Assembly (NCBI RefSeq): GCF_005239225.2
Contig: NC_133284.1
Span: forward strand, 52,422,697 to 52,486,696
DNA from: Populus alba
Lineage: Eukaryota > Streptophyta > Magnoliopsida > Malpighiales > Salicaceae
Direction of reading: 5' to 3'
Length of the DNA: 64,000 nt
Below the pieces are notes generated by a model, which was not told the DNA's origin, did no database searches, and worked only from the letters and a program-made list of their open reading frames with translations. Both the position numbers and the translations under genes were made by a program. Every line of letters starts with the position of its first letter. The stretch's first letter is position 1. This document shows positions 33,441 through 44,632 of the stretch, piece after piece.

Positions 33441-34954
33441 GTTGTAAAATTATTTTTAAAATATTAATTTTTTTAGCATTTTATATAGTTTATGCCTTTT
33501 TTTTTTTGTGTTTACTTGTTTATAGTTTTTTTTTTCGTAGAATTATTTTGTATAAATATATAATTTGTATATGTTAGGAATTGTTTGAGATTTTGAATTT
33601 ATTTTTTTGTCATTTTATGAAATTGAGTTCAATTTTGTAACTTAGGTGTTTTGTAATGGAATAAATTGTGACTTATTTAATGGGTACATCTCATATTTTG
33701 TCAATTTTATTGTTAAACCAAAAGTTTTAGTAGATATGAAGGAATTTGAATTTTTATATAAAATTTATAATGATTTAAGTTTTATAATGTGAACTATTAA
33801 AATATATTAAATAAGTTTTAGTTAAACCAATAATAGCTAATCAGTTGAGTACCGATAATTTATTTAAGCTCCTGACTTGACCGAATTAACTCTTAAAATT
33901 GAAATTAAATCCTTAGACTTTAATTTCTTTCAATTAAAAACTAAATTGACTTCAAAAATCAATTTTTCTTGCAATTAAACCCTTACTAAATTCAATTAAA
34001 CCTTGAAAAAATCAAATTAAGTTCTTAAACATTCAATTTTTAATTTTCCTCTTTAAATTTATTTTTCCTTGCCAATAAAGCCTTTAATAGTTGAAAATAT
34101 GCTATCTAATTTTATGTGTTTATGTGGGGGCTCCAAAATGTGTAATAAAAACTCTAATAATATTGAATAGAAAAGTAAAATGGAAAGACTATTCCCTTTT
34201 AAATAGGAAAACTAGAAAAGCTTCCTGAAATTAGATAAAAAAAAATTTAATTGAAAAATATAAAAAGTTAATATAGAAAATATAAAATGAATAAGAATCC
34301 ATAGTTATAAAACTTGGCCTGGGATTGACTAGGCCAAGGGTTGATCATGGATTACACAAGTTTATTCGAATCAACTTAGATAAATTTTAAAAAATATATG
34401 TTTGAGGTTTTAATAACTTATGTGAAGAAGTTTTGAATCAATATATATGAATGTAGACTATAAAAAAAAATATAAGGCATAAAGTGTAATATAATTATCT
34501 TACATCAAAAAGTTAAGAAATAATGTGAATGTAGGGTGTAAAAAAAATTAAAGTTGTATAGTATAACTATTCAACATTTAAAAAATAAGAATCACTCCAT
34601 AAGATTGCTATAAAAAAAAATATGTAAGCCTAAGTATTCAATTCATTATATGTTTTTTTATGTTTATTAAAAAAGTATAAAAATACCCTTAAATTTCACC
34701 CAAGTTATGCTGACTCGCTAGAGTTTTAGTTAACTTGACTGGTTATCAAAGTTTGACATCAATGAACCCGTATTAGGTCAAATCAATTCATTCTCTAATA
34801 TGCACTTTACCACTAAAAATCCATCTTAAAATTCTCAAAAAATATGGCCAATTCCAAATGTCTTAATGCAACAACCATTGTTATTACCCAAATAGGCTTC
34901 CATTGGCTCATTACAATTTTATCAACCCAAGTCCACAAAATAAATATTAAAAAC
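33441..34954. other. AT-rich DNA, no gene recognised
   Basis: No open frame of note. 34305-34380 and 34690-34770 carry weakly similar inverted stretches (TGACTAGGCC... and ...GCTGACTCG), possibly an old MITE. Not established. Confidence 0.4.
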
Positions 34955-35125
34955 AAATATAATTGGTTTATATTTTTTTAGATTATGTTTGTTTTTATAT
35001 TTTAAAACTATTTTTTAAAAAATAAAAAAAATTATTTTTTTATTTAAATTAATATTTTTAAAAAAATAAAAATAAATTATTTTAATATATTTTTAAATAA
35101 TAAATACTTAAAAACAATCATATCC
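34955..35125. mobile_element. MITE-like AT-rich inverted repeat
   Basis: Ends TATGTTTGTTTTTATATTTT on the left and TAAATACTTAAAAACAATCA on the right are roughly inverted relative to one another, with an almost pure A/T centre. It resembles a MITE type I recall as common in poplar. It lies immediately upstream of the coatomer relic. Confidence 0.45.
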
Positions 35126-35146
35126 GCCCTCCCAACCACCCCAACT

Positions 35147-35153
35147 TATATAA
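35147..35153 (+). promoter_or_regulatory. Possible TATA box of the coatomer epsilon copy
   Basis: TATATAA, 44 bases before the ATG, next to the MITE-like element. Confidence 0.4.
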
Positions 35154-37333
35154 CAGAAATCACAAATCAGTTACTGCTAGAAATCGAAAGATGGAAGAAG
35201 AAATGGCAGCAACACCAGATCATCTGTTCAGATTGCGTAACAACTTCTACTTAGGAGCCAATCAAGCTGCCATCAACACCAGCGACCTTCCCAATCTCTC
35301 CCAAGATGACTCTAAGGAGCGACTGCCTTGTTTATCGTTCTTACATTGCCCTTGGCAGCTACCAGGTTGGAAATTATGTTATCTTTTTGGTTTTTGTTTT
35401 TTGTTTTTCGATCTGGTTTTTTTATTTTGTTGAGGAAAGTTAAGAACTTTTTTGTGTTTGGCAGCTTGTGATTAATGAGATTGATGATTCCGCTGCTACT
35501 CCACTTCAAGCTGTCAAATTGCTTCTTGCATTATTGATTTATTTTTTTGTTTACTGGGGAATGAGATCTCTTTTGATTTGTTGGATTTTGGTTAAGGAAA
35601 AGATTCTGTTCTTGGTTCTTGTTTTTAGGAAATTGTGAGTGGTTTAGATGGGAATTGGGTTTGAGTAAGAGTTTGATGTGTTTTTTGAGTTCTAGCGAAT
35701 CGGGTTTGGATCAAACGAACATGGTTTTATTTTTTTTTCTTAGTTTGGTTCCAGTTGTTAATCGGGTTTTATATGCTAATTAGTGTATGCAAAATGGGAT
35801 CCAGGTTGAGTTTCGAGAGATTCGATAAGAATCTGAATACGTGCTAGTAATTCAAGAGTTAATACTCTTCAAGTCCTTAGACCTGCACGTTTGAAAGAAT
35901 GGAAGAAACAAATAAAATTTCCCTGCCACAAGCAGCGTGATTCTCACACTCGTGTTATTACAATGTTTGTTCTTATATGTTGATTCTTGTGTATTAGTGT
36001 GTTTGTGTATGCTTACTTTGATTGCACATGTAGAAATTAGAGGGGGGGACTATGTTTTTTAATGGTGTGTGTATTCTTGGTAAATCAAAATTTGCCATGC
36101 CAATTGCAGACTGGATCTTACACTCATGTTAGTACAATGTATATTCTTATATGTTGATTTTTGTGTGCTTGTTTGCATGTCTACAAATTAGAAAAAAGAA
36201 GCTGCATTTTAATGACTTGGTGTTTTGATTGCATGTAACCTAAATTAAAAGAAATAAAGCTCTGAATATATAAAGTCTCACCAAGTGATTGCTTGTAAAT
36301 TAGACAGGAATCCACAATTTCAAGCTTAAAAGAGTGGTTGGCTGATTCAGCTATTGCAAATAATTCTATCTTGAGGTTGATTGCTGGAATCATGTTACTG
36401 CACGGGGAGGATTACAGTGAGGCTCTGAAACACACTAATGCTGGAGGCACTGTGGAGCTGTGAGGTCAGTTTAATCTTAAATTTTTTAAGCATGTTATGT
36501 AATTCTGGCTTATCTACACACGCATGTAAGGTTGTAGTTAATTTCATGATTTTGTAAAAGTCACTTGTTTTTGTTTAATGTTTGAATTGAATGAAAAATA
36601 ATAAGGACCAAAATAATGGGAATTTTCACTTTCTCAAACAAGTAAACTTTCATGGAATGTACTTGAGGAGCATAACATGAATTTTAGGGAACTGTTATGT
36701 TCTGAGTAAATCTTTGTGACAGTGACGTGTTTGGCATTATGGTAGCTTTTGTAGTTATGGTTTTAAAAAGGTTATAAATTATAGCTTTTCTTTGTAACCA
36801 AGGTTTCAAAAGAGAGTTTTCAGTGTGATACGTGCAAAACTATGATGCAGGTTGATTAACCAAACTCTTTATGATAAATGTCACACCTCACAACACTACC
36901 AAAACACTGAGTTTGTATCTGATCAGTTTTTAATACTGACACGTGCTATTTCTGCTTTTGCAGGCATGCATTGAATGTCTAAATATTCCTCAAGATGCAC
37001 AGGTCAGACTATGCAGAGAAACAGTTGAGGATTGTTGTAACCCATTTTTGGGTCCCTATAAAAAAATAATAAATACAAAAAAAAAAAAGCTCAAAACAGT
37101 GCCGTTTTGAACGACACTGTTCCCCTTTCTTCCCCGCCGAACACACAGCATCAAAGAAGGAAAAAGAATGCAAATTTAATGACGCCGGTCCCTCAAGCCC
37201 ACCGACCGAAGACATTGGTCGACCACCTACCGCACCGCCGAAACTGAGGTAGGCACGCCTGGACAGCCGCGCCCGACCAGCCGCCGCATGACCCGTTCCT
37301 TGGCTCCACAATGAAAAAAATGCTCACGGGCTC

Positions 37334-37341
37334 TATAAATA
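37334..37341 (+). promoter_or_regulatory. TATA box in the solo LTR
   Basis: TATAAATA in CTCTATAAATAGAGG, followed by a purine-rich leader. Confidence 0.55.
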
Positions 37342-37641
37342 GAGGAGAGGAGACCCGAAAGAGGAGGGGGGGAAGAGAAGAGAAGGGAGAGCAAAGAAAG
37401 GGGAAGAGAAGAGAAGGGAGAGACAGAGAGAAGAAAGCAGAAGAGAAGGGAGAGAGAGCGAAGAAGAAGAAGAAGCAGAGAAGAGAGTAAAACAGAGGAG
37501 AGAGAGAGAGAGAGGAAAACAGCACTGCCGGCCACCGCGAACAGCCAGTTCCGCCGCCGCCACCCCTGCCACATCAGTTGCTGCCAACATCACCACTGCT
37601 CCAGGTAGCCTTTCCCATCGTTTTTTTTTTTGGTTCAGCTT

Positions 37642-37678
37642 GATCTGCATGCAGAACGTTTACGTTCTGCAGCAGATG
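37642..37678 (+). other. Conserved LTR hairpin, copy B
   Basis: Same inner stem and loop as copy A. The outer stem reads ATCTGC/GCAGAT, with a T-A to C-G change on both sides. Confidence 0.8.
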
Positions 37679-37681
37679 AAG

Positions 37682-37830
37682 ATTAATTAGCGAGTTACTG
37701 TGCTGTGCACAGTAACTCGCTAATTAATTCACGGTTACTGTGCATGTGCACAGTAACCCACAGATTAATTCTCTGGTTACTGTGCACACAGTAACCCGGT
37801 TACTATGTGCACAATAACCAGCCCATTCTT
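37682..37830 (+). repeat. Chain of perfect inverted repeats (GTTACTGTGCAC hairpins)
   Basis: A 22-base perfect stem with a 3-base loop (37682-37728) is followed by GGTTACTGTGCA/TGCACAGTAACC (37733-37758), GGTTACTGTG/CACAGTAACC (37775-37796) and a weaker fourth. Related blocks are at 21640-21770, 24890-24935 and 60980-61100. Confidence 0.9.
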
Positions 37831-39447
37831 TGGGCCAGGTTCGGCCCAGCCCATATATTTGGGCCTGATCCGGCCCATTTCAAAAAAAAAAATCAAAAAT
37901 ATTTGTTTCAGCATTTTATAATTTTTTCGTGTAATTTTTATGTCATTTCGATTAATATTTGATGATATTTTTTTATGTTGTTAAAAATACAAAAATCTGA
38001 TTTTCAAATACCCGGTTTTTGTAAAAAAAAAAAAAAAAAAAAAACTTCCACAAAATACAAAAAAATTAAAAAAAAAAAATGTTTTTGTGCATACGGCCAA
38101 GTGTCTCAAAGCTAAAAATTCATATTGTATTTTTTCATACACAAAAAAAATGTTTTAGCATGCATTTTGGCTTTAATAACCAGTTTATTAAAGTCAAGAG
38201 AATATTGGCCAATATTTCAAAAACAACAAAAATTTTATTTTGTTTGGCTCTTAGTATCCGGGGTATGACTTTACACGTAATGCATATTCCGGATATTTAA
38301 TTCTTTTTTGTTTGGACAATAGAACCCGGGGTATGACATTACATGTAATGCATATTTTGGATAATAGAAAACCACAACATGACTTAGATTTTATTAGACA
38401 AAACAATGCAGCCTACCTTAGGTAGGGCGTAGTTGGGGTGCTAACACCTTCCCTTTACGCAACCAGTCTCCGTACCTGATCTCTAAAGACCAGTAAGGGT
38501 TCCTAGTAACCAGAATACTAGGTGGCGACTCCCAGTCCATATTTTCACATGTAGAGACAAGAATTCCTTGTCTCTCCTTATTTGCCAGGAATAAATATTC
38601 CGATGTTTTTTCCTTGAGGGTGGACGATCGCCGCGCCGCCGCACACGTGCGACAAGGATCATGCAACAGATTGATGAGGATCACACACTAACTCAACTTG
38701 CGAGTGCATGGTTGAATTTGGTAGTTGTAAGTGCTGTCTCTATTTAGTTATGATTAGTTCGATTACAAGGAATGATGATGTACTGATATACTGCTGTGTA
38801 AATCAGGGTGGTTCAAAGATACAGGAATCATATCTCATCTTCCAAGATTTATCAGAGAAGTATCCAATGACAGGGTTAATATTGAATGGGAAAGCTGTTT
38901 GTTGCATTCACATGGGTAATTCTGATGAAGCTGAAACATTGTTGCTCGAGGCCCTAAACAAGGTGAGTTTGAAACAATGATCCCTTTAACTTCTGCCGAG
39001 ATCATGACTGGCAACTCCATGTTCAGTTTGTCTGCAACACTGACAAATACTTTCTGTTTATGAGATGGTATACTAATACACGACTGGAGTGTGTAATTCC
39101 TGTAATTGACTCGGGTTTACCTTGGTACCCATGACAGGATGCAAATTTTATCTCTGTATAAATTGGATATCATCTTTCTCCAAAGCATAATAAAATTCTC
39201 TTTTATCCTGGCTTGAAAATTCTAGCTTTAACATGGTTTATGTACCAACTGTTTGAGTAGATCAAAGTTTCTTCGTCTGTTTGATCTCTCCAAGATTCAT
39301 CTCAAGATTCTCATCTAAAATCATATTAATGAATGATTACCTCATGTTCTGCAGCCAGCTGAAGCTTTCACATCCAGATCATATGCTTGTAAACGTGCAT
39401 CATCCGCCGAAAACAGTTTCGAAAGAGCGGTTCAATCAGTTGCTTGA

Positions 39448-39819
39448 TGTTTTGTTGGTTTTGGTTTTAGTTAACAAGGTGAATGATATTGCTTCACTTT
39501 TTAAGGGATTCCGCAAAACCCCTCTATAAGCTACGAAATATACAATCGAACTGGTTAGAGCTCAGATCTAATTAGTGGCATTTCCCATGTCTTGTTGAAC
39601 GTCTCCTTATTATTATTATTTTCCCTATTTTCTTAGGTTAGATGATAGTTACCAAAATTGGTTATCAAACTTGGCCTGGGGGGTTCATTCTGTGATCAAT
39701 ACACTTGAAAACTAACACAAGCCGTGTTTCTTTTTAACATGTATAGGAAGTTAATGCGGTCAGATTTGATAGGCTCATGATTATTTTTTGTTTGGTTTAT
39801 TTTTTATATATATAAAAAA
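39448..39819 (+). other. 3' flank of the coatomer pseudogene
   Basis: No gene is seen. Confidence 0.5.
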
Positions 39820-40170
39820 TAATAATAACCAAACTAAAATTTTTTTTTAAAAACCGAAATTGGTTTCAAACCGATCGGTTTCGAATTGGTTTGGTTTTCT
39901 TAGTTTGGCTCGATTTTTGGCTCGTTTTTTTTTATTTGGCTCGCTTTGCCTTGGTTTTTTTCCAGTTTGGCTCGGTTTGTTTTCTGGTTTTTTTCGGTTT
40001 CGGTTCGGTTAGGTTTTTTCGGTTTTAGACTTATAAAACCGAAACTGAACTGAACCGATTGGTTTTTTTAAAATTTTAATTGGCTAAATCGGTTTTTTTT
40101 CACAGTTTGGTTTTTTTGATTATTTTTTTTGTTTCCCCAGTTTAATCAGTTTTTTGGTTTTTTTAATATT
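39820..40170 (+). repeat. Low-complexity T/G-rich (CGGTTT-like) repeat
   Basis: Irregular repeats of CGGTTT, TTGGCTCG and GGTTTTTT. It is non-coding simple-sequence DNA next to the copia insertion. Confidence 0.8.
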
Positions 40171-40176
40171 AACCAC

Positions 40177-40437
40177 TGTAGGAAAACTGAACTTATATTC
40201 ATGTATATTATTCGTGCCTTTAAATAGGCACTACATTACATTACAGTCATTACTACTTTCTATATATACAATGATTTGGTGCAGAGATTATGGAAATCCT
40301 GACATAAATGAAATGAAGGATTATAGCAGTGAATCTCTAAATGGAGTAATATGTGCAGAATATCTGTGCAGGATTTCTGCACTTGAATTGCATGGGATCG
40401 CTGTATATGTCGTTGCATATATTTCCATATTTCTTCA
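40177..40437 (-). repeat. 3' LTR of the copia element
   Basis: 261 bp, minus strand TGAAGAAATATGG to TTTTCCTACA. The polypurine tract GAGGGGGGA (40438-40446) precedes it on the minus strand. Confidence 0.9.
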
Positions 40438-40450
40438 TCCCCCCTCAAGC

Positions 40451-43400
40451 TCAAGGCGGGGCTGGACCGAGGCAGAGCTTGGCACGATTCAATGCAAACG
40501 TTGCAGCACAAATTGATTTGGTAAAAATATCCGCAATTTGATCTGATCCTGGGATATGAGCCAAGGAAAGAGCACCACTTGCAACTCGTTCGCGGACAAA
40601 GTGAACATCTATTTCAATGTGTTTGGTACGATGGTGAAAAACTGGATTTTTAGCCATATGAATGGCACTGATATTATCACAGAATAGCTGAGGAGAAGGA
40701 ACACAGTGGCCAATAGTGTTGAGTAAATGGACGAACCACATGAGCTCAGCTGTAGTGGAAGCTAAGGCGCGATACTCTGCCTCAGCTGTGGACCTAGACA
40801 CCGTGGCCTGTTTCTTAGCACCCCAGGAGATCAAATTTGTACCTAGAAAGATAGCAAACCCTGTAGTGGAACGTCGATCATCCCTACAGCCAGCCCAATC
40901 AGCGTCACAAAAGCCACGAAGTTCATGAATAGAATTGCGAATGTAATGCAGACCAATATTGAGTGTCCCCTTCAGATATCGAAAAATTCTTTTCACAGCA
41001 ATAAGATGAGTATCATGGGGTGTCTGCATGAATCTACAGACATGGTGTACAACAAACGAAATGTCTGGTCTGGTCAGAGTGAGGTATTGCAGAGAACCAA
41101 CCAAGCAGCGATAGTGAGAAGGATCAGCTAAGGGAACACCATCAGTGGCAGACATTGAAGAACCTGCTGCCAGTGGAGTGCTTACTGGTTTGGCACCATC
41201 AAGACCAAACTTCTGAAGAAGAGATAGCAGATACCTTGTTTGAGTGATTGTGATTGTAGACTCATCACGGGCAATTTGAAGTCCTAAGAAATAATGAATG
41301 TCACCAAGGTCCTTCATGTGGAAGACAGCAGAGAGATGAGCAATCAGCTTGGTGATCTGTGAAGAGGAGCTGCCTGTTAAGAGAATATCATCAACATAAA
41401 TGAGCAGAAGAAGGATGTCTGAGCCTTGGTGGAGATAAAATAAGGATTGATCATAAGGACATCGTGTAAATCCCATTTGCTGAATGTAGTTACTGAATTT
41501 GAGGTACCATACACGAGGAGCCTGCTTCAATCCGTATAAAGCCTTATGAAGATGACAAACAAAATCTGGATGAGAAGAATCTTCAAAACCTGGAGGTTGA
41601 GCCAGATACACTTGCTCCTGGAGATCCCCATGAAGGAAGGCATTACTGACATCTAGTTGTTTGACAGACCAGCCGTGAGACAAGCCAATGGTGAGGATTA
41701 GCCGAATGGTGCTTGGTTTGATAACAGGACTGAATGTTTCATCATAATCCAGTCCTGGTTGCTGTGAAAAGCCACGAGCCACCAGTCGAGCTTTATACCT
41801 TTCAATGGAACCATCCGATCGTGTTTTGATTTTAAATACCCATTTGCTGCTGATAATATTCATGTTGGCTTGTCTAGGTACCAAGGTCCAGGTGTTGTTG
41901 CTGTGAAGGGCCTCCATTTCAGCTTGCATTGCTTGAATCCAATGTGGATGTTGGAGAGCCTGTTGAACTGAGGCTGGTTCTTGTGGTTGGGCGACAAGAT
42001 CAGCAATAAAACAGGCAGGGACAGGATGTCGTGAAGAAATAAATACCTTGGGTTTTAGCTTCCCTGTCTGAGTGCATGTAATCATATGATGTTGTCGCTG
42101 TGGAGGAGAAATCACAGGTGGAACAAGATTTTCTGCTGCTGTAGATGAAGGGACTGAAGCAGAAGCTGCAGGTTGAGATGCTGAAGCTTCGTGAACAGGA
42201 TCAGTATGTGGAACAATTGTTGGTGGACCAGGAGGACTGACTTGTGTAGCTGTGACAATTGTTTTGTCTGCCACAGTTTTGAGTAGTCGGGGAAGTGCCT
42301 TAATTCGAAACAGCTGAGAGGCATGTATATCAGGTGGCTGCATGCACTTGTAAGGAAACTGGAGTTCATTAAATTTCACATGTCGTGAAATATAGAGGCG
42401 ATGTGTCTGCGGCTCAAGGCAGATATAGCCTTTGTGATTGGTAGAGTAACCAAGAAATACACATCGTGTGGATTTGAAATCCAACTTTGAACAACCAAAT
42501 GGTTCCAGCAAGGGATAACAAGAACATCCAAACACTCGAAAAGAATCATAAGTAGGAGCAGAGCCAAAAACCAATTCATGCGGTGACTTGTAACCCAAGA
42601 CTGAAGTTGGTAAGCGATTAATTAGGAATACTGCAGTGCGAAAAGCTGCAGTCCAGAATTTTATGGGAACAAAAGCATGAGATAGTAGAGTTAATCCTGT
42701 GTCTACAATATGTCGATGGCGTCGTTCGGCTAATCCATTCTGTTCTGGTGTTCCTGGACATGAAATTCTATGAACAATGCCATTAGTTTTGAAAATATTC
42801 TGCAGATTCTGATTAACAAACTCTCCGCCCCCATCGCTTTGAAATATTTTAACATGTGCATCAAATTGTGTTTCCATTTGCTTGAGAAAGGAAGGAAATA
42901 TTATTGCTACATCAGATTTTCGATGCATAGGAAACAACCATATATACCGAGAGTATTCATCAACAAGAATTAAATAGAATCGGTTTCCATCAAAAGAATA
43001 CATAGAAGCAGGGCCCCAGACATCTGAATGCAGTGTATGTAAAAAAGTAGTAGCATATGATTTTCGAGATTCAAATGGTAATTTTGTTGATTTTCCCAAA
43101 ACACAGCTCTCACAGAATGCATTTTGTTTGTCCATAGATGGTAAACATAGTTTTGTAAGGATTCTGTCTTGGGGGTGTCCCAATCGTGCATGCCATAAGC
43201 TGCTGGACACTTTATTTGCTAAAAAACTGACTGGATTTGTAGAGAATTGCTGCAGATTGATTGGATATAACCCATCCTTCATGAGACCTTTAAGGATTAC
43301 CTGCTTCGTCTTCATGTCCTTAAGAATAAAACCCCATGGATAAAACAGAAAATAGCAGTTATTATCTCTTGTAAACTGAGATACAGATAATAATTTCTTC

Positions 43401-44632
43401 TTAATTTCAGGAACCACAAGGACATCTTTTAGCTTGAGACTGGTAGTGGGAATAGTGACGTTTCCAGTACCAGTAATATGCAAGTCTTGACCATTTCCAA
43501 CCATAACAGAGTCATTTCCAGGATAAGAAGTAATACCTTGGACTTCATTGGTGTCGGACGTCATATGTTGATTTGCTCCAGTGTCAGAATACCATGGATC
43601 TTCTGTAGTTTCCCCAATTTTGATTGCAGCAAAAGCCTTGTACTGATCAGCTTCTTCATCAGATGCGAAACATCCATCTGCTTTGTGATTTGGTCCCCCA
43701 CATCGAAAACAAGTGATGCTACCACGCCCACGATTGTTGTTTTGTGGAACTTGTTTCTGACGGGTTCCATTGAAGCTTCCATTTTGACGAGGAAAACGTG
43801 TCTCTTTAGCTTGTAGTGGAGTGTTGTTAGGAAGATTTCTTGTAGTAAAGCTGCGATTATTGCGACCACGAGTGCTGTTGTTGATCCATGGCTTTGAGTT
43901 TGTGCGGCCACGATTTGTATAAAATGCCATAGAGGGAGCAGTTGTTCTTGCTCCTTGAATTCGAATTTCAAAGTCACGAAGTTTGCCAATAATTCCTTCA
44001 AGAGATGGAAAAGTATCTCTAGCATTTAATGCTGCTACTATGGGATCGAATTCAGATCCTAGTCCCTGAAGGATGCAAATGATGAATTCATCATCATCCA
44101 TTGGTTTACCTGCACCACAGAGAGATAGAGCCAAAGCTTTCGCTTTTTGTAAATAATCTTCCAGTGAAGAATTACCTTTTGTCAGAGACTGTAATTCGCC
44201 TTTGATTTGTTGGATGCGATCTCGGGTGTGAGTGCCATAAAGTGTCTCTAACACTTGCCATGCATCATGCGAAGATTCACTATTGATGACTTGGGAAAGA
44301 GGTCCATCAGATAGTGAACTGTTGATCCATCCAAGGATCAATTGATCCGTGCGCAACCAAACTGCTGCAGCAGGATTTGTTTGCAACTCACCATTCTCAC
44401 CGATGATAGTTGATTCTGGACAAGGGACTTCATCCTTCACATATCCAAGGAGTCCATAGCCACGTAAAACAGGAAGAACCTGTGCTTTCCACAGGAGATA
44501 ATTGTTTGAAGCCAGTTTGATGGAGATATCAGGCAAATGTGAATTTGGGAGTGTAGTCTCAAGAGAAGAAGCAGAAAGTGTTGTGTGAACTGAAGAAGAA
44601 GAAGTCATTGTGATAGAGGGCTCTGATACCAT
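40451..44632 (-). CDS. Ty1/copia Gag-Pol polyprotein
   Basis: 1393 codons from the first ATG, which overlaps the primer site; the ATG at 44608 (MTSSSSVHTT) is a more likely start. In order: gag domain (about 30-250), CCHC knuckle CFRCGGPNHKADGC (about 310), protease WYSDTGANQHM (about 346), integrase zinc motif H-H-C-C (LWHARLGHP ... CESCVLGKS, about 480-515), integrase catalytic D, D, E (HSDVWGP, QSDGGGEF, PEQNGLAERRHR), RT (YKARLVARGFSQQPG; LLIYVDDILLTGSS near 1080), and RNase H (FCDADWAGCRDD; STAEAEYRAL; DIFTKS). All key catalytic residues are present. Expressed in the cytoplasm from the LTR, the polyprotein would be cut by its own protease to copy RNA and integrate cDNA. Whether this copy is active cannot be told from sequence alone. 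Confidence 0.93.
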   Translation of the reverse strand: MVSEPSITMTSSSSVHTTLSASSLETTLPNSHLPDISIKLASNNYLLWKAQVLPVLRGYGLLGYVKDEVPCPESTIIGENGELQTNPAAAVWLRTDQLILGWINSSLSDGPLSQVINSESSHDAWQVLETLYGTHTRDRIQQIKGELQSLTKGNSSLEDYLQKAKALALSLCGAGKPMDDDEFIICILQGLGSEFDPIVAALNARDTFPSLEGIIGKLRDFEIRIQGARTTAPSMAFYTNRGRTNSKPWINNSTRGRNNRSFTTRNLPNNTPLQAKETRFPRQNGSFNGTRQKQVPQNNNRGRGSITCFRCGGPNHKADGCFASDEEADQYKAFAAIKIGETTEDPWYSDTGANQHMTSDTNEVQGITSYPGNDSVMVGNGQDLHITGTGNVTIPTTSLKLKDVLVVPEIKKKLLSVSQFTRDNNCYFLFYPWGFILKDMKTKQVILKGLMKDGLYPINLQQFSTNPVSFLANKVSSSLWHARLGHPQDRILTKLCLPSMDKQNAFCESCVLGKSTKLPFESRKSYATTFLHTLHSDVWGPASMYSFDGNRFYLILVDEYSRYIWLFPMHRKSDVAIIFPSFLKQMETQFDAHVKIFQSDGGGEFVNQNLQNIFKTNGIVHRISCPGTPEQNGLAERRHRHIVDTGLTLLSHAFVPIKFWTAAFRTAVFLINRLPTSVLGYKSPHELVFGSAPTYDSFRVFGCSCYPLLEPFGCSKLDFKSTRCVFLGYSTNHKGYICLEPQTHRLYISRHVKFNELQFPYKCMQPPDIHASQLFRIKALPRLLKTVADKTIVTATQVSPPGPPTIVPHTDPVHEASASQPAASASVPSSTAAENLVPPVISPPQRQHHMITCTQTGKLKPKVFISSRHPVPACFIADLVAQPQEPASVQQALQHPHWIQAMQAEMEALHSNNTWTLVPRQANMNIISSKWVFKIKTRSDGSIERYKARLVARGFSQQPGLDYDETFSPVIKPSTIRLILTIGLSHGWSVKQLDVSNAFLHGDLQEQVYLAQPPGFEDSSHPDFVCHLHKALYGLKQAPRVWYLKFSNYIQQMGFTRCPYDQSLFYLHQGSDILLLLIYVDDILLTGSSSSQITKLIAHLSAVFHMKDLGDIHYFLGLQIARDESTITITQTRYLLSLLQKFGLDGAKPVSTPLAAGSSMSATDGVPLADPSHYRCLVGSLQYLTLTRPDISFVVHHVCRFMQTPHDTHLIAVKRIFRYLKGTLNIGLHYIRNSIHELRGFCDADWAGCRDDRRSTTGFAIFLGTNLISWGAKKQATVSRSTAEAEYRALASTTAELMWFVHLLNTIGHCVPSPQLFCDNISAIHMAKNPVFHHRTKHIEIDVHFVRERVASGALSLAHIPGSDQIADIFTKSICAATFALNRAKLCLGPAPP
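44620..44631 (-). promoter_or_regulatory. tRNA-iMet primer binding site
   Basis: Minus strand TGGTATCAGAGC, directly adjacent to the 5' LTR. Confidence 0.9.

Larger units (their letters stand above)
37033..38654 (+). repeat. Solo LTR of the second Ogre-like family, inside a coatomer exon
   Basis: 1622 bp, TGTTGTAACCC to GTGCGACA, flanked by an exact duplication AGGAT (37028-37032 and 38655-38659). It contains TATAAATA (37334-37341), a GA-rich leader, the conserved hairpin (37642-37678), a chain of GTTACTGTGC hairpins (37682-37830), CCTACCTTAGGTAGG and GGTGGCGACTCC. It is the most complete copy of this LTR in the window and defines its ends. Confidence 0.92.
35191..39447 (+). pseudogene. Coatomer subunit epsilon (epsilon-COP) pseudogene with introns
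   Basis: Epsilon-COP is the helical-repeat subunit of the COPI coat that drives Golgi-to-ER retrograde transport. Exons read: 35191-35365 (PDHLFRLRNNFYLGANQAAI), 35465 to about 35530 (LVINEIDDSAATPLQAVKL), 36308-36459 (ESTISSLKEWLADSAIANN), 36964-37032 plus 38655-38726 (one exon split by a solo LTR), 38807-38961 (EKYPMTGLILNGKAVCC) and 39355-39447. Most junctions keep GT-AG. Damage: a two-base deletion at 35320, a decayed exon-2 end, CAA to TAA at 36980-36982, the LTR insertion, loss of the exon that should precede 39355, and a one-base deletion near 39393. The retained introns show a duplicated gene copy, not a processed one. An intact gene elsewhere in the genome is expected. Confidence 0.9.
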
